In this document: piece after piece, positions 61,111-64,000 of the stretch
Layout: each line of letters begins with the position of its first letter
Numbering within the stretch: the stretch's first letter is position 1
NCBI RefSeq assembly: GCF_027924405.1
Contig: NZ_AP026978.1
Coordinates: 806,001-870,000 of the forward strand
From: Nocardia sputorum
Lineage (GTDB): Bacteria > Actinomycetota > Actinomycetes > Mycobacteriales > Mycobacteriaceae
DNA length: 64,000 bases
Reading direction: 5' to 3'
Translations under genes and position numbers: made by a program
Notes under the pieces: model-generated
What the model was told of the DNA's origin: nothing
Database searches by the model: none
The model's input: only the letters and a program-made list of their open reading frames with translations

Positions 61111-61930
61111 ACTCGCGGTCGAATTGCGGCGGCTGGAGAAGGAAGGAAGTACGGGCGTGCTGCGCGCGGGCGACGGTGCGTTTCATCTCGCCGAAGGCGC
61201 GATCGTCTCCGCCGACTGCCGCCGCACGACGGGGCTGGACCGGCTGGTCGTCGAGGCGGGCGTGGCGACCGCGGAGGACTGGCGGCGCGCCGATGCGGGG
61301 GATCCCGGTCGTGTGCTGGGGCGGCCAAGGCTGGAGACCCTGGCCATGCTGTCGGTTTTCGATGCCGCCTACTTCCTGCTGGCCTCGCCAGCCGTCCCGG
61401 AGTTCCGCCCGGCCCCGCCGCACTGGCTGGCCCCGGTCTGCCACATCACGCCCCGGGTGCTCGTGCAGGAGTGTGCGCGGCGCGGCGATCCCGAGTCCGG
61501 GCCGTGGCCCGCCGATCTGGTCGATCGCGTCCCGGTGGTGCCGGTCCGCCGGGTGCGGCGCAGACGTCTGGTACTCACCGGCGGGCAGGCCGAAGTGCTG
61601 GCCGCCGCCGACGCCCGGCGCAGTGTCGCGGGGATCGGCCGCGAACTCGGCCGCACCACCTACGGATGTCTGGTGGCGGTGCGGGATTTGACCGCGGCGG
61701 GGCTGATCGAGCCACCCGCCGCGGCGTCGGTTCCCGTGGCGGCCCGGTCGTCCGCGCTCGCGTCGCTGGTCGCCGAACCCCCGGCGGTCGCGCCCGTGAC
61801 CGCCGCGCCGGGCCGGCTTCCCAGGCGCCGGGGCAGGCACTCGGCCCCGCCGGCCCCCGCCGGACGTTTGGAGCCGCCGGACCGGGACCTGCTCGTCCGC
61901 CTGCAAGCGGCTTTGGAGGAGCTCGCGTGA
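61100..61930 (+). CDS. Roadblock-operon gene 2: DUF4388/winged-helix-like protein
   Basis: 276 residues. The N-terminal part (STGVLRAGDGAFHLAEGAIVSADC) resembles a DUF4388-type domain; the middle (SVAGIGRELGRTTYGCLVAVRDLTAAGLIEPP) looks like the winged helix found in DUF742 proteins of Streptomyces conservons. The C-terminal 60 residues are Pro/Ala/Arg-rich and probably flexible. Assignment is by resemblance only. Overlaps its neighbours on both sides, so it is certainly co-translated. Confidence 0.65.
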   Translation: MSPELAVELRRLEKEGSTGVLRAGDGAFHLAEGAIVSADCRRTTGLDRLVVEAGVATAEDWRRADAGDPGRVLGRPRLETLAMLSVFDAAYFLLASPAVPEFRPAPPHWLAPVCHITPRVLVQECARRGDPESGPWPADLVDRVPVVPVRRVRRRRLVLTGGQAEVLAAADARRSVAGIGRELGRTTYGCLVAVRDLTAAGLIEPPAAASVPVAARSSALASLVAEPPAVAPVTAAPGRLPRRRGRHSAPPAPAGRLEPPDRDLLVRLQAALEELA

Positions 61931-62403
61931 CCGCGCGGAAGAAACTGCTCGGCGATTTGATGGGAAGGTTGACAAAGGTGGGGATGTCCGGACCCGAACC
62001 GAACGCGGCGGTGCTCACGGAGTTGAAGGCACTGCGCGATCGCGTCCCGCGGCTCACCGGCGCGCTCGTGGCCTCCAACGACGGGCTGCTCGTCGCCCAC
62101 GATCTACCCCCGCAGATCGAGCCCAACGGGATGGCCGCCATGGCCGCCTCGCAACTGTCGCTGTCCCATCGGCTGGCCACCACCGCGCACGGCGGCGGGT
62201 TCAGCGAAGTGGTGGTGCACGGCACCGGAGGGCACGTGGTCATCTACGCGGCGGGCTGGACCTCACTGACCGTCCTGGCCGCACCCGAGGTGAACATCGG
62301 CCGGCTGCATTTGGAATCCCGTCCGGCGGCCCGTGCGATCGCCGATTTGCTGACGCCGGTGACAACCGACGCAGAGAGCCGACAGGCAGCGAAAACCCAC
62401 TGA
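61927..62403 (+). CDS. Roadblock/LC7-like protein, operon gene 3
   Basis: 158 residues. RVPRLTGALVASNDGLLVAHDLP is the roadblock strand-turn-strand with the usual ASNDGLLVA; LSHRLATTAHGGGFSEVVVHGTGGHVVIYAAG follows. Start GTG overlaps gene 2 (GTGA). The fourth gene begins 11 bp after its stop. Confidence 0.82.
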   Translation: MTARKKLLGDLMGRLTKVGMSGPEPNAAVLTELKALRDRVPRLTGALVASNDGLLVAHDLPPQIEPNGMAAMAASQLSLSHRLATTAHGGGFSEVVVHGTGGHVVIYAAGWTSLTVLAAPEVNIGRLHLESRPAARAIADLLTPVTTDAESRQAAKTH

Positions 62404-62414
62404 AAGGAACACAT

Positions 62415-62786
62415 ATGTCCAATATGGATCTGGCCCTCAAAGACATGATGGTGATCGACGGCGCGATCGGCGCCGCCGTGGTCGACTACAACAGCGGCAT
62501 GGCGCTGGGCATGCTCGGCAGTTCCAAGTCGCTGGACCTCCAGGTCGCGGGGGCGGGCAACACCGAGGTGGTGCGCGCGAAGATGCGGACCATGGACCAG
62601 CTGGGGCTCAAGGAGGACATCGAGGACATCCTCATCACGTTGTCAGGGCAGTACCACATCATCCGGCCGATGACCGGCCGCAAGTCCAAGGGGCTGTTCC
62701 TCTACCTCGCGTTGGACCGGGGACGAGCGAATCTGGCGATGGCCCGGCACCGCCTGCGGGGGATCGAAGAGGACCTGGAGGTCTGA
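62415..62786 (+). CDS. Roadblock/LC7-like protein, operon gene 4
   Basis: 123 residues, strongly conserved in appearance: IDGAIGAAVVDYNSGMALGMLG, a helix VVRAKMRTMDQLGLKEDIEDILIT, then QYHIIRPMTGRKSKGLFLYLAL. AAAGGA precedes ATG. In Streptomyces conservons a roadblock, a DUF742 protein and a GTPase lie together with a sensor kinase; here no GTPase or kinase is in the window, so the partner must be elsewhere or absent. Confidence 0.82.
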   Translation: MSNMDLALKDMMVIDGAIGAAVVDYNSGMALGMLGSSKSLDLQVAGAGNTEVVRAKMRTMDQLGLKEDIEDILITLSGQYHIIRPMTGRKSKGLFLYLALDRGRANLAMARHRLRGIEEDLEV

Positions 62787-62867
62787 TCGTGCGCGAGCCG
62801 ATTTGACCTGAACTATGGTTCACGTTCGACGCTGATTCCGTACCGAAAAGCGTCGAAGGGAATTCCC

Positions 62868-63452
62868 ATGCCTGACCACCCGATCCAGCTCGCCGTGATC
62901 GTCGGCAGCACCCGCGCCGGTCGCTTCGGCCCGACCGTCGCCGAGTGGTTCGCCGCACATGCCGACCGGCGCGGCGACGTCACCGTCGACGTCGTCGATC
63001 TGGCCGAAACGCCCCTGCCGGATCGTCTTTCCCACCGTCCCGAGCCCGAGGGGGCGCGGGCGCTGGCAGCCGTCGGCCCCCGGCTGGCCGCGGCGGACGC
63101 CTTCGTCGTGGTGACACCCGAGTACAACCACAGTTATCCGGCGGCGGTCAAGAACGCCATCGACTGGCACTACACCGAATGGCGGGCGAAGCCGGTCGGT
63201 TTCGTCTCCTACGGCGGCATCTCGGGCGGGTTGCGTGCCGTGGAGCACCTCAGGCACGTCTTCGCCGAACTGCACGCGGTGACCGTGCGTGACACGGTGA
63301 GCTTCCACGACGCGGCCAGGCAGTTCGATGCCGCGGGACAGCCGACGGACCCGGAGATGCCCGCTGTCGCGGCCGACAAACTGCTCGGCCAGTTGGTCTG
63401 GTGGGGCCGCGCCCTGCGGTCGGCCCGCGCCGAGTATCCCTATACCGCATAG
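62868..63452 (+). CDS. NADPH-dependent FMN reductase family protein
   Basis: 194 residues, flavodoxin-like. IVGSTRAGRFGPTVAEWF is the FMN phosphate loop; FVVVTPEYNHSYPAAVKNAIDW is the second FMN contact. It reduces FMN, quinones or azo/metal compounds with NADPH. ATG 62868; no strong ribosome-binding site. Stands alone after the roadblock operon. Confidence 0.93.
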   Translation: MPDHPIQLAVIVGSTRAGRFGPTVAEWFAAHADRRGDVTVDVVDLAETPLPDRLSHRPEPEGARALAAVGPRLAAADAFVVVTPEYNHSYPAAVKNAIDWHYTEWRAKPVGFVSYGGISGGLRAVEHLRHVFAELHAVTVRDTVSFHDAARQFDAAGQPTDPEMPAVAADKLLGQLVWWGRALRSARAEYPYTA

Positions 63453-63496
63453 CGCTTCCGGGCCTGCCGTGCCGACGGCCTCTACGCACGACGGCG

Positions 63497-63530
63497 CCGG
63501 ACGGCCGAGTCGATGGGCTCGGCCGTCCGG
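63497..63530 (+). terminator. Terminator after the FMN reductase gene
   Basis: Perfect 13-bp stem CCGGACGGCCGAG (63497-63509)/CTCGGCCGTCCGG (63518-63530), 8-nt loop, 45 bp after the reductase stop. Confidence 0.7.
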
Positions 63531-63628
63531 TGGGCCGGATCTGCGCACCGGGGCATGCGCAAGGGCCGCATTCTGCGGTTTCGTCGTGGCATCCGGCGTA
63601 CGCTGTGCGGCGACGAAAGGACTCCACG

Positions 63629-63847
63629 ATGCGAACAATGCTCGCGGCGTTGGTGATCGCCGGTTCGTTCATGGCAGCGGGGACGACGATCGCGCAAGCG
63701 AATCCGCCGTCGCAGCCGCCTACTCCGCTGTGCCTGGTGGTGGGCGGCGCCATTTGGGTGGTGCGTAACAGCATCGACCCGTACGGCCTGTCACAGGATC
63801 CGCTCGCGGTCGCGTTGCGGAACGCGCATCGGCAGGTCTGCGGCTAG
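63629..63847 (+). CDS. Small secreted protein, unknown function
   Basis: 72 residues with a Sec signal (MRTMLAALVIAGSFMAAGTT) and likely cleavage after AQA. The mature chain of about 48 residues has two cysteines (PLCLVV and the penultimate residue), possibly a disulfide. GAAAGGA precedes the ATG. No family recognised. Confidence 0.7.
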   Translation: MRTMLAALVIAGSFMAAGTTIAQANPPSQPPTPLCLVVGGAIWVVRNSIDPYGLSQDPLAVALRNAHRQVCG

Positions 63848-63850
63848 CGG

Positions 63851-64000
63851 CTACGTCAAGCTCCGCCAGCGTTGCTTGCCCCACTCGCGCGACGCAGGGC
63901 TGACGATCAGTACCGGCAGGAGCAGGACGAGTCCGATCAGGGTCAGGTAGACCACGACTTCGCCCACGATCTGGACGACGGTGGGGAGTGCGAAGGGAAC
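63851..64000 (-). CDS. C-terminal end of a membrane protein (5' end outside window)
   Basis: The minus-strand frame is open from the window edge to TAG at 63851, 49 residues, with a transmembrane helix (VVVYLTLIGLVLLLPVLIV) and a basic cytoplasmic tail ending KQRWRSLT. No start is in the window. The family cannot be judged from the tail; it is convergent with the secreted-protein gene. Confidence 0.55.
   Translation of the reverse strand, partial: VPFALPTVVQIVGEVVVYLTLIGLVLLLPVLIVSPASREWGKQRWRSLT

Noticed and set aside
1..64000. tRNA or rRNA genes
   Set aside because: Several GGTTCGA-like T-loop words were noticed (e.g. near 40000 and 60030) but none has matching acceptor and anticodon stems.

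Overview
The window comes from a GC-rich, mycolic-acid type actinomycete, most likely a Nocardia or a close relative. The evidence is a type VII secretion accessory operon, an LGFP-repeat lipoprotein, a deazaflavin (F420)-type reductase, an acyl-ACP desaturase, and many leaderless genes in which a TANNNT -10 box sits 6-8 nt before an ATG or GTG. No rRNA, tRNA, CRISPR array, transposase or integrase gene was recognised.

The backbone follows, as I recall it, the Mycobacterium tuberculosis Rv1092c-Rv1112 order: coaA, glyA, phoH2 and desA (order exchanged), fumC, glpX, a DUF4245 gene, xseB-xseA, a lipid-droplet-associated gene, ispH, a DUF6542 gene and ychF. Several blocks interrupt it. At 1-4.2 kb there is a DUF885 hydrolase-like gene and a TetR-controlled thioesterase/deazaflavin reductase pair. 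At 5.6-11.9 kb there is an orphan ESX accessory operon, a TetR/FAD-monooxygenase pair and small enzymes. At 26-40 kb there is a DNA-repair block (rmuC, sbcD, sbcC, ogt, ada-alkA), the cstA-ybdD peptide/pyruvate carrier pair, and a sugar ABC importer without its ATPase. At 40-43 kb there is an AraC regulator, a VOC protein and a medium-chain reductase.

From the end of ychF (44.05 kb) to about 56.4 kb the character becomes accessory. The last 39 bp of ychF recur almost exactly 2.07 kb downstream, like attL/attR of an integrated element, and the YchF C-terminus is abnormal. Between the repeats lies one large RelA/SpoT-domain gene, a possible ToxSAS/CapRel-like toxin. Just beyond is an AT-richer HEPN-HD gene pair, a NUDIX/XRE-DUF5919 pair, two small overlapping unknown genes, a Tat-exported GH76 mannanase-like enzyme, an erythromycin-esterase-family gene divergent from a TioE-type MerR regulator that seems to start at CTG, a lytic transglycosylase, and a four-TM DUF2637-like protein typical of actinomycete integrative elements.

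From 56.5 kb to the end the sequence looks chromosomal again: a MoxR-type AAA ATPase with its VWA partner, a small lipoprotein, a four-gene roadblock/LC7 operon behind an array of GGTATT/AATACC palindromes, an FMN reductase, a small secreted protein, and the tail of a membrane protein.

The most distinctive regulatory element is at 19.56-19.71 kb. A 19-codon leader ORF overlaps the left arm of a terminator, and an upstream segment can pair with that same arm. This is a three-arm attenuator in front of a GNAT acetyltransferase, resembling antibiotic-inducible (WhiB7-type) leaders.
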